Assembly (NCBI GenBank): GCA_021808665.1
Contig: JAKBBA010000110.1
Location: 1 to 10,430 of the forward strand
Direction of reading: 5' to 3'
Length of the DNA stretch: 10,430 bases
From: Actinomycetes bacterium
GTDB lineage: Bacteria > Actinomycetota > Acidimicrobiia > Acidimicrobiales > Palsa-688
Positions 1 through 6,519 of the stretch are shown here, in pieces; position 1 is the first letter of the stretch; every line of letters starts with the position of its first letter. The translations under genes were made by a program, and so were the position numbers. A model generated the notes under the pieces. It was not told the DNA's origin, did not search any database, and saw only the letters and a list, made by a program, of their open reading frames with translations.

Positions 1-516
1 CTCACAAAGGTGCTGGTCAGAGCCTATATCTGGACCGGTACCCCCAGTAGGTGCCGGTCGGCGTGCCACAAGCGTGCCACAGCTCCAGGCCATTCGCCGT
101 GGCCCGATCGTCCCGGAGGGGACGCCGGCGGCCCGATCCTGTGGCTACCTCCCGCCGGCGGCGGTCTCGTCGGTGTGGCGACGGCGGCTCGTCCGACCGT
201 CGCCAAGCGGCCAGAGCGCCGGTTCCGCGCTAGCGGTGCGGCCGCGTTGAGCCGCCGGCGGGTGCCGTTATGAGCGCCGTCCCGCGTGGCTCACTGGGCT
301 GACCTTCGGTGCGCGCGTTCGGTGCGCCCCGTCCGCAGGAGTGCGCCGTGGAGGCGACGCCCGAGCCGTCGATCGGCTTGGCTTCCCGGGACCACTGCGG
401 ACCAGCGGTGGTCAGCGCAGATCGGATCTTCCGGCGCGGCAGATGGTGCCTTGGAATCAGCTCCAGCAGCTCGGCTGGAGAGCGCTTGCTGCTGGAGCCA
501 GGACGTTCAGAGTGTC
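1..516. other. No supportable gene; 5' flank
   Basis: This 516-base stretch has open frames on both strands, but none has a signal peptide, a recognisable domain, a ribosome site or a convincing residue composition; they are rich in Arg, Pro, Ser and Gly, as expected from antisense readings of GC-rich DNA. What is visible is a tandem repeat at 61-81 (listed separately) and a 10-base direct repeat TTCGGTGCGC at 305-314 and 318-327. The stretch lies downstream of the minus-strand lipoprotein gene that ends at 517, so it may hold that gene's untranslated 3' end. I see no T-tract terminator. Confidence 0.5.
61..81 (+). repeat. Tandem 10-base direct repeat, 11-base period
   Basis: GCGTGCCACA occurs at 61-70 and again at 72-81, separated by one A. 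The 11-base period places both copies on the same face of the helix. Short tandem direct repeats like this are typical of binding sites for DNA-architectural or recombinase arm-binding proteins, but there is no proof here. The nearest recombinase gene is 2 kb away. Confidence 0.5.
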
Positions 517-1083
517 TCAGCACCCGGTGCCTGAGCAGTCGAACCATGCGATGCTCACTGATCCCTGGTGGACTGCTGTCAAGGTAACAATGACGTGTGG
601 AGTGGCGGAGGCGGGGTCCTCCCCGAGCGAGATGCTTGGTCCTGATGATGTCGAAACTTCGACGACAGTGCCCGTCGTTCGAGGTGCGTCACGGACCTCG
701 AAGCCGTCCAACGCCGATCCGACGCGGGTATAGGGCATTACAGTTCCTTCCGGGGGGGACCCAATGTCTGCCGCAGGAAAGGTGTTCGCGACAAACTCGA
801 CCTTGTCGCCGATGTCCACGGTGATCCTCGAACTCAACGGTTGCAAGACGACGCAGCCGGGTCTCGATGCCATCTGGCCCGAAACCTCGACGGTCGCTGC
901 CAGCGTCCCGGCAGCATCCAGGACCGCGTGCTCACCTCCGGCATCTTTCAAGTGGATGCCGCACGGTTCTGGTTGAGTCGATCCCGACGCTGTTGTCGGA
1001 GGTCCAAGCGAAGATGATCCTGGTGACGACCGGCATGCCGCTGCGAACAGCAACAGCAGGAGGCCAACGGCCGCTTGGCGCAT
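517..1083 (-). CDS. Putative exported lipoprotein, unknown function
   Basis: The 188-residue product starts with a lipoprotein signal: a short basic start (MRQ), a run of leucines at 8-12, then FAAAC with the lipidated Cys at 17. A Ser/Thr/Pro/Gly linker follows (about 18-40), then a globular part rich in beta-type residues with further cysteines, including a C-terminal CSGTGC pair that could form disulfides. The start at 1083 is preferred over the ATG at 1089 because the purine stretch AAGGGG lies about 7 bases before 1083 but almost touches 1089. I do not recognise the family. The C-terminal strand pattern resembles small immunoglobulin-like or cell-surface adhesion domains, which is inference. 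It is divergent from the toxin-antitoxin operon at 1318. Confidence 0.8.
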   Translation of the reverse strand: MRQAAVGLLLLLFAAACRSSPGSSSLGPPTTASGSTQPEPCGIHLKDAGGEHAVLDAAGTLAATVEVSGQMASRPGCVVLQPLSSRITVDIGDKVEFVANTFPAADIGSPPEGTVMPYTRVGSALDGFEVRDAPRTTGTVVEVSTSSGPSISLGEDPASATPHVIVTLTAVHQGSVSIAWFDCSGTGC

Positions 1084-1282
1084 AGACATACCCCTTAGAC
1101 GCCCCGTTGAGCCGGATAGTTCCTTACGGAACCAGACGCAGAACGCTCACTGATCTGGGCGCTCGCACGACTGGTCGCGGCAGCCCAAGCGACGCCGAGT
1201 CGGCGGTCGGATCGGAGCGGGCACAGCGCTCCGGTTGGCTGCGGTCTCGCGCGTACAGAAGGTCCTGCGGTGAACCAGGCCC

Positions 1283-1308
1283 GGTAGTTGTCCTACCTCT
1301 GTGCTACC
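1283..1308. promoter_or_regulatory. Candidate operator/promoter of the first toxin-antitoxin operon
   Basis: GGTAG (1283-1287) faces an inverted copy CTACC at 1293-1297, and CTACC is repeated at 1304-1308. The copies are spaced 10-11 bases apart, ending 10 bases before the antitoxin ATG at 1318. Ribbon-helix-helix antitoxins usually repress their own promoter by binding arrays of short half-sites about one helical turn apart, so the arrangement fits autoregulation. TACCAT at 1305-1310 could be the -10 element. With no ribosome site before the ATG, the transcript may be leaderless. The role is inferred; the repeats are seen directly. Confidence 0.45.
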
Positions 1309-1317
1309 ATCTCTGTC

Positions 1318-1593
1318 ATGGCTGTACGGAAGAAGCGATCGGTGTCGATCCCGCCCGACCTCGACGCTCAAATCGAGGCGGCCGCAGCTGAAGCCGGGGT
1401 GACCTACAGCGCCTGGCTCGCCGCCACCGCGCGCAAGGAGTTCACCATCCGCGCCGGTCTGAAGGCCGTCGCTGAGTTCGAGCGCGAGCAGGGTGCCTTC
1501 AGCCCTGAGGAGATCGCCGAGGCAGAGCAGTGGGCTCGAGAGGCCCTCGACCGGCCGACCGGCCGAAGCACGCGCCGAAGGCGCACAGCCTGA
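1318..1593 (+). CDS. Ribbon-helix-helix antitoxin of a VapBC-type module
   Basis: The 91-residue protein has the layout of a MetJ/Arc (ribbon-helix-helix) antitoxin: a basic start and beta strand (RKKRSVSIPP, 4-13), helix 1 (about 14-26) and helix 2 after GVTYSAWLAATARKEF (27-42), then an acidic helical tail with SPEEIAEAEQWAREAL (62-77) that would wrap the toxin, and a basic end. It should bind the toxin, block it and repress the operon. An upstream in-frame ATG at 1288 is possible, but 1318 gives the usual start for such proteins; no Shine-Dalgarno precedes it, suggesting leaderless translation. Its stop TGA overlaps the toxin ATG (TGATG at 1591-1595), so the two are translationally coupled. 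Confidence 0.88.
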   Translation: MAVRKKRSVSIPPDLDAQIEAAAAEAGVTYSAWLAATARKEFTIRAGLKAVAEFEREQGAFSPEEIAEAEQWAREALDRPTGRSTRRRRTA

Positions 1594-1973
1594 TGGGAGT
1601 CACTTACGACTCCGGCGCACTCATCGCAGCCGAACGAAACGAACGGCGGATGTGGGCACGACACCGAGCCTTCCTGACCAACCGCGTAGTGCCCACCGTC
1701 CCCGCCGGAGTCGTCGCCCAGACATGGAAGGGAGGCAGCCGTCAGGCCATGCTGGCAAGACTCCTGGTTGGCTGCGACATAGAACCGCTCGACAACGACC
1801 AAGCCCGCAAAGTCGGCCCCCTGGCCACCGAGGCCGGCACAACCGACATCGTCGATACCAGCGTGGTCGAGGGCGCACTGCGCCGAGCCGACCTGGTCAT
1901 CAGCTCCGATCGAGAGGACCTAAAAGCCATCGCGGCAGCCGCAGGAGGTTCCCTCCGGATCGAAGAACCCTGA
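1593..1973 (+). CDS. vapC: PIN-domain ribonuclease toxin, VapC type
   Basis: The 126-residue product begins MGVTYDSGALIAAERNERR, the usual start of an actinobacterial PIN-domain toxin. Acidic residues expected to bind the metal are visible: D6 in the first strand, D85 and D88 in TTDIVDTSVV, and D106 in ISSDREDL. Position 43, where many PIN domains carry Glu, is Gln (VPAGVVAQTW); I believe this is common in this subfamily. PIN toxins cut RNA, often tRNA or rRNA, when freed from the antitoxin. The start at 1593 overlaps the antitoxin stop; the longer frame from 1530 would add a non-homologous basic leader that is part of the antitoxin frame. The gene converges with the integrase and ends 100 bases before the hairpin at 2074. 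Confidence 0.9.
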   Translation: MGVTYDSGALIAAERNERRMWARHRAFLTNRVVPTVPAGVVAQTWKGGSRQAMLARLLVGCDIEPLDNDQARKVGPLATEAGTTDIVDTSVVEGALRRADLVISSDREDLKAIAAAAGGSLRIEEP

Positions 1974-2073
1974 ACCACGACCAGAACATTCAATACTGCG
2001 CTCATCCAACTTCCGGTAGCAGGAGCCTTGACAGATACCGATTCGGCGTTATTTGCGCTCCTGCCTCGCTGGC

Positions 2074-2107
2074 TCTGGGCGCCGGCGGGCTGGTGCTGGC
2101 GCCCAGA
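2074..2107. terminator. Strong GC hairpin between convergent genes (likely bidirectional terminator)
   Basis: A 13-base stem pairs 2074-2086 (TCTGGGCGCCGGC) with 2095-2107 (GCTGGCGCCCAGA) around an 8-base loop, with a single G-T/A-C imperfection. It sits between the toxin gene ending at 1973 and the integrase gene ending at 2116, which point at each other. There is no T-tract on either side. Actinobacterial hairpin terminators often lack one, so terminator is the best reading, but function is inferred from position and stability. Confidence 0.6.
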
Positions 2108-2115
2108 ACGTCGGG

Positions 2116-3030
2116 TCAGCGGGCAGCGCCGGCGATGTAGGTGGACACGATGTAGGTGGCGTGCCGATCAAGCGAGACCCTGGCCCGGTCGTAGCGCATG
2201 GTCGTGCGTGGATCGGCGTGGGAGGCGGCCTCTTGGACGTCGCGCAGCGGGACGCCGGCATCGAGGGCGGCGGTGATGAACGCGTGGCGCAGGGTGTGCG
2301 GGCCGATCGGCTTGACGATCCCAGCCCGCTTGGCGACCCGCCGGACGATCCGGGCGGCGCCGTGACGGTCGAGGCGGTGACCACCGGTGGCGGTGAGGAT
2401 CGGGCCGGCGGCTCGCTCACCGACGGCCAGGCCGACGGCGCGGGCGGTGCGTGGCGCGAGAGGGATGGTGACGGTCTTGCCGCCCTTGCGGACGATGGTC
2501 AGCGTTCGGTGCCCTCGCTCCAGGCCGAGCGCCTCGATGTTCGCCCCGGTCGCTTCGGAGACCCGGAGCCCGTTGAGCGCGAGGAGCGAGATGAGCGCGT
2601 GCTCGGCGGCGGGGCCGAGTCCCGCAGCGACGAGCAGGGCGCCGACCTCGTTGCGGTCCAGGCCGATGGCGTGGGACTCGTAGTCGATGCGGGGACGGCG
2701 CACATGTACCGCTGGGGAGTGGGCGATGAGGCCTTCCTCTTCGGCGTAGCGGTAGAAGCCGGTCACGGTGCACAGCCGCCGGGCGATCGTCGCTGTCGCC
2801 CGACCGTTCGCCTCGAGTCCCCGGCCGAAGGCCTCGATGTCGCTGCGGTGCACCTCGAACAGCTTGAGGTTCCGTCGGCCGCAGAAGGCCACGAACTGGC
2901 GCAGGTCGAGGGCGTAGGCGTCGCGGGTGAGGCCCCGGTAGCCGCCGAGGAACCCGGCAAGCGCAACGTGTTCCGGGTCGAGCAGGCCTGGGTCGTAGAC
3001 GACGACGGCGGTTGAAGCGGTGGTGGTCAT
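2116..3030 (-). CDS. Tyrosine recombinase / integrase
   Basis: The 304-residue product has both domains of a XerC/D-like tyrosine recombinase. The N-terminal SAM-like core-binding helices span about 25-105 (YRGLTRDAYALDLRQFVAFC). The catalytic domain follows with every active-site residue in order: R156 (LNGLRVSEATG), K182 (VRKGGKTVTIPL), H245 and R248 (GPHTLRHAF), H271 (ASHADPRTT) and the nucleophile Y280 (TMRYDRAR). It should cut and join DNA at specific sites, integrating or excising an element. The ATG at 3030 is chosen because GGGAGGT lies 5 bases upstream; the longer frame from 3177 has no such site. No excisionase gene or att duplication is evident nearby. It is intact, so it may still be active. 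Confidence 0.93.
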   Translation of the reverse strand: MTTTASTAVVVYDPGLLDPEHVALAGFLGGYRGLTRDAYALDLRQFVAFCGRRNLKLFEVHRSDIEAFGRGLEANGRATATIARRLCTVTGFYRYAEEEGLIAHSPAVHVRRPRIDYESHAIGLDRNEVGALLVAAGLGPAAEHALISLLALNGLRVSEATGANIEALGLERGHRTLTIVRKGGKTVTIPLAPRTARAVGLAVGERAAGPILTATGGHRLDRHGAARIVRRVAKRAGIVKPIGPHTLRHAFITAALDAGVPLRDVQEAASHADPRTTMRYDRARVSLDRHATYIVSTYIAGAAR

Positions 3031-3182
3031 TGCATACCTCCCGTGTCGGTGGGACTCGGGGGACGAGGCGGCCGGGCCCCACATGGATGAGACCCTCACC
3101 GTAGGGACGCCCCCAGGCCAGCGTTCGAGCGGCGATCTGTGCGCCCCCGTGCCGTCAGGCGCCCCCCAACCCGGCAACGCCG

Positions 3183-3199
3183 AGCGCCGACTCGGCGCT
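3183..3199. repeat. 17-base palindrome upstream of the integrase
   Basis: AGCGCCGA and TCGGCGCT are perfect inverted copies around one C at 3191. It lies in the 288-base gap between the integrase start (3030) and the end of the 249-residue gene (3319). As DNA it could be an operator or recombinase core-type site; as RNA it would fold into a short hairpin ending the upstream operon. No T-tract follows in either direction. I see no gene in the rest of this gap. Confidence 0.45.
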
Positions 3200-3318
3200 A
3201 TCTCTGTAGCCGGGGGCGGCGCCCGATGAATGAACCGAACCGGGCAATCTGGAGCGATGAACTACAGCGAGTTCGCGCCCTTGCATCAAGCGGACCCTGA
3301 CCCCGGCCACTGGTTGAC

Positions 3319-4068
3319 TCAGGAGTCCGTGCTCGAACCCTCAAGTCGGCTGCCCAGCTCGCGAAGGAGGTCATGCACCTGCCTTCCGAACTCCGTGAGC
3401 TTCCAGCTTCCCAACGGCCCTGGTCCGCCGCCGAGCGTTGCCCCTCCTGCGGCAAACTGGTGCATCAGTAGACCATGCCGTTGCAGCATCGCTAGAGCTG
3501 AGCTGAGGGCTGGGATGTCCCTGGCGACCATTTCAACTTGACCGTCTGCTAGCTGGATCGGCACGATGTCGAAATCACCGCTTGTTCCGTCACCAAGGCC
3601 AAGTTTGTTCGTCGTCCATGTGAATCGATCCAGCAGCGCCAAGTGCTCGGGACCGAGATCGCGGACGGCACGCACCAACGCTGACTGCCAGTAATCTGCG
3701 TCAGACGTCGCCACCCCCTCGCCCAAGGCAAGGCCGTAAGCAACCAACTTCTCGCGCATGGCGGTCTCGCCGGCCGCGTCAAGAACTAGGAGCAGCAGCT
3801 CCTCCAGCCTTTCATCGTTTTCACAGCGCCGCTGCAACTCCTCGACGCCTATCTTTGCAACGCGGGCAGCGAAGTCGAAGACATATTCCTGACGATGGCG
3901 GCGTCGGCTCGCTAGACGTTCGATTCCAGCTTTGATCGTCGCGGACGCAAGAGGCGCTGAAGCGGCGCTCGCGACCATCAGGTCCGGACTGAACAGCCCG
4001 ATCAAACCTGCAGTTCCCAGAACGAGCGCGTCTACAGCCACTTCTCCGGGATGTACGTGATCTTCCAT
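3319..4068 (-). CDS. Uncharacterised protein: hydrophobic N-terminus, helical core, winged-helix-like C-terminus
   Basis: The 249-residue protein is intact. Residues 11-45 are Gly/Ala-rich and hydrophobic (VDALVLGTAGLIGLF), a possible membrane or membrane-associated segment. Then come a basic patch (54-59, SRRRHR) and a charged helical region (60-135). Residues 138-236 look like a winged-helix fold: GPEHLALLDRF, ALAMLQRHGLLMHQF, and a closing SWKLTEFGRQVHDLL. This order, helical bundle then LTxFG-type wing, is reminiscent of Abi-alpha or DUF4393-like proteins linked to phage resistance, but that is a resemblance, not an identification. It starts 18 bases after the stop of the membrane-anchored neighbour, so the two form an operon; no clear Shine-Dalgarno is seen, suggesting coupled translation. 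Confidence 0.8.
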   Translation of the reverse strand: MEDHVHPGEVAVDALVLGTAGLIGLFSPDLMVASAASAPLASATIKAGIERLASRRRHRQEYVFDFAARVAKIGVEELQRRCENDERLEELLLLVLDAAGETAMREKLVAYGLALGEGVATSDADYWQSALVRAVRDLGPEHLALLDRFTWTTNKLGLGDGTSGDFDIVPIQLADGQVEMVARDIPALSSALAMLQRHGLLMHQFAAGGATLGGGPGPLGSWKLTEFGRQVHDLLRELGSRLEGSSTDS

Positions 4069-4086
4069 GTGGCAGGGTAATCCGGT

Positions 4087-4722
4087 TCAGGTGATCTCTA
4101 CTTCGGTCCTCGCGTCGGCGGCTTCGATCTCGCCGACCGCGATCCAGGGATCCCAGCCCTCCTTTCGGCTCTCCATCCGCAGTCGCAGGGTCGAACCGAC
4201 CTGTGCGAGCCACTGCTCTCGGTTCCATGACGACCGTGGCGGTGGGGTTGTCGCCTCGAGTGCGTAGATGTGCTCCTCGCCCACAGGCATCCCGACGGAG
4301 GTGGTCGCTCGACCTGCTGCATCAGCGCCGACAGCGCCAAGGCGCGTCGTGACGCCGGGCCCGGTGCCGGGAACGAAGTGCAACGGCCCCCATACCTGGT
4401 CGGGCACCGACTCCGGAGGCTGACCAGGCGCGGGTGCCGGCTTGAGGCGGAAGTGGGAGTCGTCCCGGATCGTGACGGTGAGCTGGTCGAGCGCCTCAAG
4501 CTCGCCCGGTCCGGCGAGCTTCACGTACAGGTTCCGATGGTCGGTGCCGGGGTTCGGCGCGTCGCAGGTCACCAGGTAGCGAGGCCGCATCTCCGCGTGC
4601 CTGCGCTCGCGCTCGATGTTGGTGGCCGTCGTAGCCGCATCGGCCGAGCGCTTGCCGAAATAGACCGCGACAGCAGTGACCAGGATCGAGACGATCGAGA
4701 GGACCAGAGCCGCGACGACCAC
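4087..4722 (-). CDS. Membrane-anchored protein with extramembrane beta-rich domain, unknown function
   Basis: The 211-residue product starts with GTG and has one N-terminal transmembrane helix (2-22, VVAALVLSIVSILVTAVAVY) followed by a charged linker helix (23-45, GKRSADAATTATNIERERRH). Residues 46-211 look beta-rich and globular (RPRYLVTCDAPNPG, DQLTVTIRDDSHFRL, STLRLRMESRKEGWDPWIAVGE). The basic and charged residues right after the helix suggest the large domain faces the cytoplasm, which is inference. Similar short anchored proteins occur widely in actinobacteria without an assigned role. It is first in an operon with the gene at 4068. No good Shine-Dalgarno precedes the GTG. Confidence 0.8.
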   Translation of the reverse strand: MVVAALVLSIVSILVTAVAVYFGKRSADAATTATNIERERRHAEMRPRYLVTCDAPNPGTDHRNLYVKLAGPGELEALDQLTVTIRDDSHFRLKPAPAPGQPPESVPDQVWGPLHFVPGTGPGVTTRLGAVGADAAGRATTSVGMPVGEEHIYALEATTPPPRSSWNREQWLAQVGSTLRLRMESRKEGWDPWIAVGEIEAADARTEVEIT

Positions 4723-5132
4723 GGTGCAAGGGTAGCTACTGCGTGCGCGCTTGCCTGGGAACGAACGCCGTACGTCCGCTGCGGTCGTGCTCAGCGATAA
4801 GAGTCAGCGACCGGAGCTTGCTCGTCCGATCGATTGGGTGTGGGTCGCGGGAGGTCAAACTCGTGGCCCCGAGGATGGGTGCCTGCAACGATCCAGATTG
4901 CCCTGTTCTGGCCCGGCGACGTCCGCGTCGAGCGGAACGGCTTCGCAGCGAGATATCGACGGCTCGGGAACTTAGCCCAGCTCACGACCGCCGAGCAGAA
5001 CGTGCTGCGCAGATCAGCGGGCCCTCGTCGCCTCCCTCCGGGGCTCGACCAGCACGCAGAACGGCACGTCGGGCGTGTCCCACCTCCGCGCGCGTTCGCC
5101 GAGACGTCCCTGATCCTCGACGGCGGCATTCC
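4723..5132. other. Gene-poor gap with a weak plus-strand coding signal
   Basis: This 410-base gap lies between the membrane-protein start and the broken nuclease-like gene. A plus-strand frame around 4879-5040 has GC-rich third positions and a plausible stretch (FAARYRRLGNLAQLTTAEQ), so a small gene or gene remnant may be here. It has no clear start with a ribosome site, and beyond about 5040 its frame becomes Arg/Pro-rich and then runs antisense to the nuclease-like gene. I cannot assign a product. No RNA gene or repeat is apparent. Confidence 0.3.
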
Positions 5133-5567
5133 TCACGCAGGGAGCTTGTCCCAGCGGTCCTTGTGGGGTCGAACGTCCGACCAGGCGAGCCCCTCCATGC
5201 CTCCCTTGTACGGCTGGCCGTCTCTCCGCACCTTCCGCTGGAGACCGTACAGTTCGCCTGCCTCGGCGTGTGTGAGCACGTGAAACTCAAAAGGGCTGGT
5301 GGTATCGGGTGGCGTGAGAACCACGATGAGGTAGAGGTCCAATCGAGGGCCCAACTCGAGGAGTGCCTTCTGGATCGGGACTCAGTTATGGCTCCGTGCG
5401 CCCTTGACCTGTACGGCGAACGTGTCGCCACTCGGCGCGGTGCACAGCAGGTCGCGGGTTGGCGTGTTCCCGATCGTGATCGCGGCGTCATACCCGCGCC
5501 GCGAGAGCTCGGCGGCCACCCCGAACGTCGCGGCCCAACCCGTGTAGTGCGAGATGGATCGCGGCAC
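5133..5567 (-). pseudogene. PD-(D/E)xK nuclease-like small protein interrupted by one in-frame TGA
   Basis: Two open pieces, 5567-5382 and 5381-5133, are in the same frame and separated only by a TGA at 5384-5382 (codon 62). Read through, they give a 144-codon protein. The first piece holds a complete PD-(D/E)xK-type core: E20 (GVAAELSRRGY), D39 (TRDLLCTAPSG) and Q53-x-K55 (VQVKG). The second continues smoothly (VPIQKALLELGPRLDLYLIVV, with FHVLTHAEAGELYG) and ends in GGMEGLAWSDVRPHKDRWDKLPA, which looks like the natural end of such proteins. A Trp codon (TGG) changed to TGA would explain the break. The fold is used by restriction, repair and resolvase-type nucleases; the true substrate is unknown. 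Start is a GTG without a clear ribosome site. Confidence 0.72.
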
Positions 5568-5623
5568 ACATCAAGGTTAGATGATCTTGAAGTCAGACGT
5601 CTGCGGACTGCTTACGCCATCCG

Positions 5624-6097
5624 TCAGTGCAGAGCGTGCGCTCCGTAATCCGCCATGTACCGACATTGCATGAGCGCAGATCGGCACGTCTGGAGCGCCT
5701 TGGGGTGGAGTCGTGGCGCTCCGACTGGAGTTGTGGGGTTATGGGAGCCAGTACACCCAGTCGAGTTCACCGCTGGGGGGTTGTCCATCAACGTCGCGAG
5801 CGCGCTGATCAGGTTGGCCGGGTACGAGTTGCTGCCCCGGTGGTAGCGGCGGGGCGAGGTGAACACGACGCCGGCGTGATGTTCGCCGGTGACCACCCAT
5901 GCTCGTACGATGCGATCGAAGTCCCGGGCGTTCTCGGTGACCACGGCCCGGCCGGACCTGCTCGCTGCCCGCAAGAGCTCTTCGTCGGGTGGGGATGCGA
6001 GGACCGGGTCGTCGGCTGCGGCGGTCACGTCGTGGCCGTCGGCTCGAAGTCGGACGGCAGCCAGGCGCGAGTGATGGGTATCGAGCAGGAGCTTCAC
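5624..6097 (-). CDS. DUF5615-like PIN-family toxin, C-terminus frameshifted
   Basis: Translation begins at a GTG (6097) that overlaps the antitoxin stop (GTGA). The core is a DUF5615-type, PIN-like nuclease: D6 in KLLLDTHHSRLAAVRLRADG, acidic D38-E39-E40 (SPPDEELLRAA), and VVTENARDFDRI with E55, D59 and D61. It should cleave RNA unless bound by the partner at 6094-6519. The usual C-terminus is displaced: the present frame runs on for about 50 unrelated residues to 5624, while the alternative frame ends GELDWVYWLP at 5739, a typical end for the family. One extra base in the G6 run at 5775-5780 would join the two and give 119 residues. All catalytic residues lie before the break, so activity cannot be excluded. 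Confidence 0.82.
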   Translation of the reverse strand: MKLLLDTHHSRLAAVRLRADGHDVTAAADDPVLASPPDEELLRAASRSGRAVVTENARDFDRIVRAWVVTGEHHAGVVFTSPRRYHRGSNSYPANLISALATLMDNPPAVNSTGCTGSHNPTTPVGAPRLHPKALQTCRSALMQCRYMADYGAHALH

Positions 6098-6519
6098 CCC
6101 GCCAGCAGGTCCTGCCGGCGCCGCCACTGGGCTTCGGCTTCCTCGGCCGCTCTGCGGTTGGCACCGACCTGGCCGTCGATATCCTCGGTGAACTCGGCGT
6201 AGTAGGCGAGAGCGGCCTCGACGAGTTGGCCGGGAAGGCCGAACACCTCGACTGCTCGGGTGATCCGCTCGGCGACAGGAACGTCGCCTCCCACGAGGCC
6301 TTCGACGACCTCCCACACGTCGGGACCACCGACGAGATGAGCGCGCCGGCCAGCGGGTCCGTCGCGAAAGCTCACCAGTGGATGGCGACGAGTTCGCAGT
6401 CCTTCGTCGATCAGTTCCTCGGCCAACGAGGATGTCGAGGCGCTACGAGCGATCGCCTCCGCCTTGAGCTGATCGGCCACCCGCGGGTCATGGAAGCGAA
6501 TGGAGACAGGATGCGACAT
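6094..6519 (-). CDS. Antitoxin with RHH-like N-terminus and DUF433-like domain
   Basis: The 141-residue product has an N-terminal ribbon-helix-helix-like DNA-binding part (3-45: HPVSIRFHDPRVADQLKAEA, then SLAEELIDEGLRTR), then a DUF433-like winged-helix part (about 46-115). The latter shows the recurring HPLVSFRDGPAGRRAHLVGG, a segment on helix starts with PVAERITRAV, and LVEAALAYYAEF. A charged tail with AEEAEAQWRRRQDLL follows, likely the toxin-binding helix. DUF433-type antitoxins are regularly paired with DUF5615 toxins, and the toxin start overlaps this stop codon. No Shine-Dalgarno precedes the ATG; a palindrome at 6519-6534 touches the start and probably is its own operator. Confidence 0.88.
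   Translation of the reverse strand: MSHPVSIRFHDPRVADQLKAEAIARSASTSSLAEELIDEGLRTRRHPLVSFRDGPAGRRAHLVGGPDVWEVVEGLVGGDVPVAERITRAVEVFGLPGQLVEAALAYYAEFTEDIDGQVGANRRAAEEAEAQWRRRQDLLAG

Noticed and set aside
230..547. 105-residue minus-strand frame
   Set aside because: No ribosome site, no domain, low-complexity Arg/Ser/Pro composition, and it overlaps the lipoprotein end.
2028..2055. TTGACA followed 16 bases later by TATTTG, promoter-like
   Set aside because: It points at the 3' end of the convergent integrase and the -10 match is poor; probably chance.
2134..2159. GATGTAGGTGG direct repeat, 15-base period
   Set aside because: It lies inside the integrase coding end and reflects the repeated residues STYI/ATYI, so it is not evidence for an att site.
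2053..3015. 320-residue plus-strand frame opposite the integrase
   Set aside because: Its residues (Gly, Asp, Val, Arg-rich, no domain) are the antisense reading of a well-supported recombinase with all catalytic residues.
3031..3177. Upstream extension of the integrase to 3177
   Set aside because: The ATG at 3030 has a strong GGGAGGT ribosome site at the right distance; the extension has no integrase-like residues.
5594..5603. CAGACGTCTG 10-base palindrome
   Set aside because: Short, and not placed at a promoter or gene end that would give it meaning.
4743..5648. 301-residue plus-strand frame
   Set aside because: Arg/Pro/Ser-rich and antisense to the nuclease-like gene over more than half its length; no start signal.
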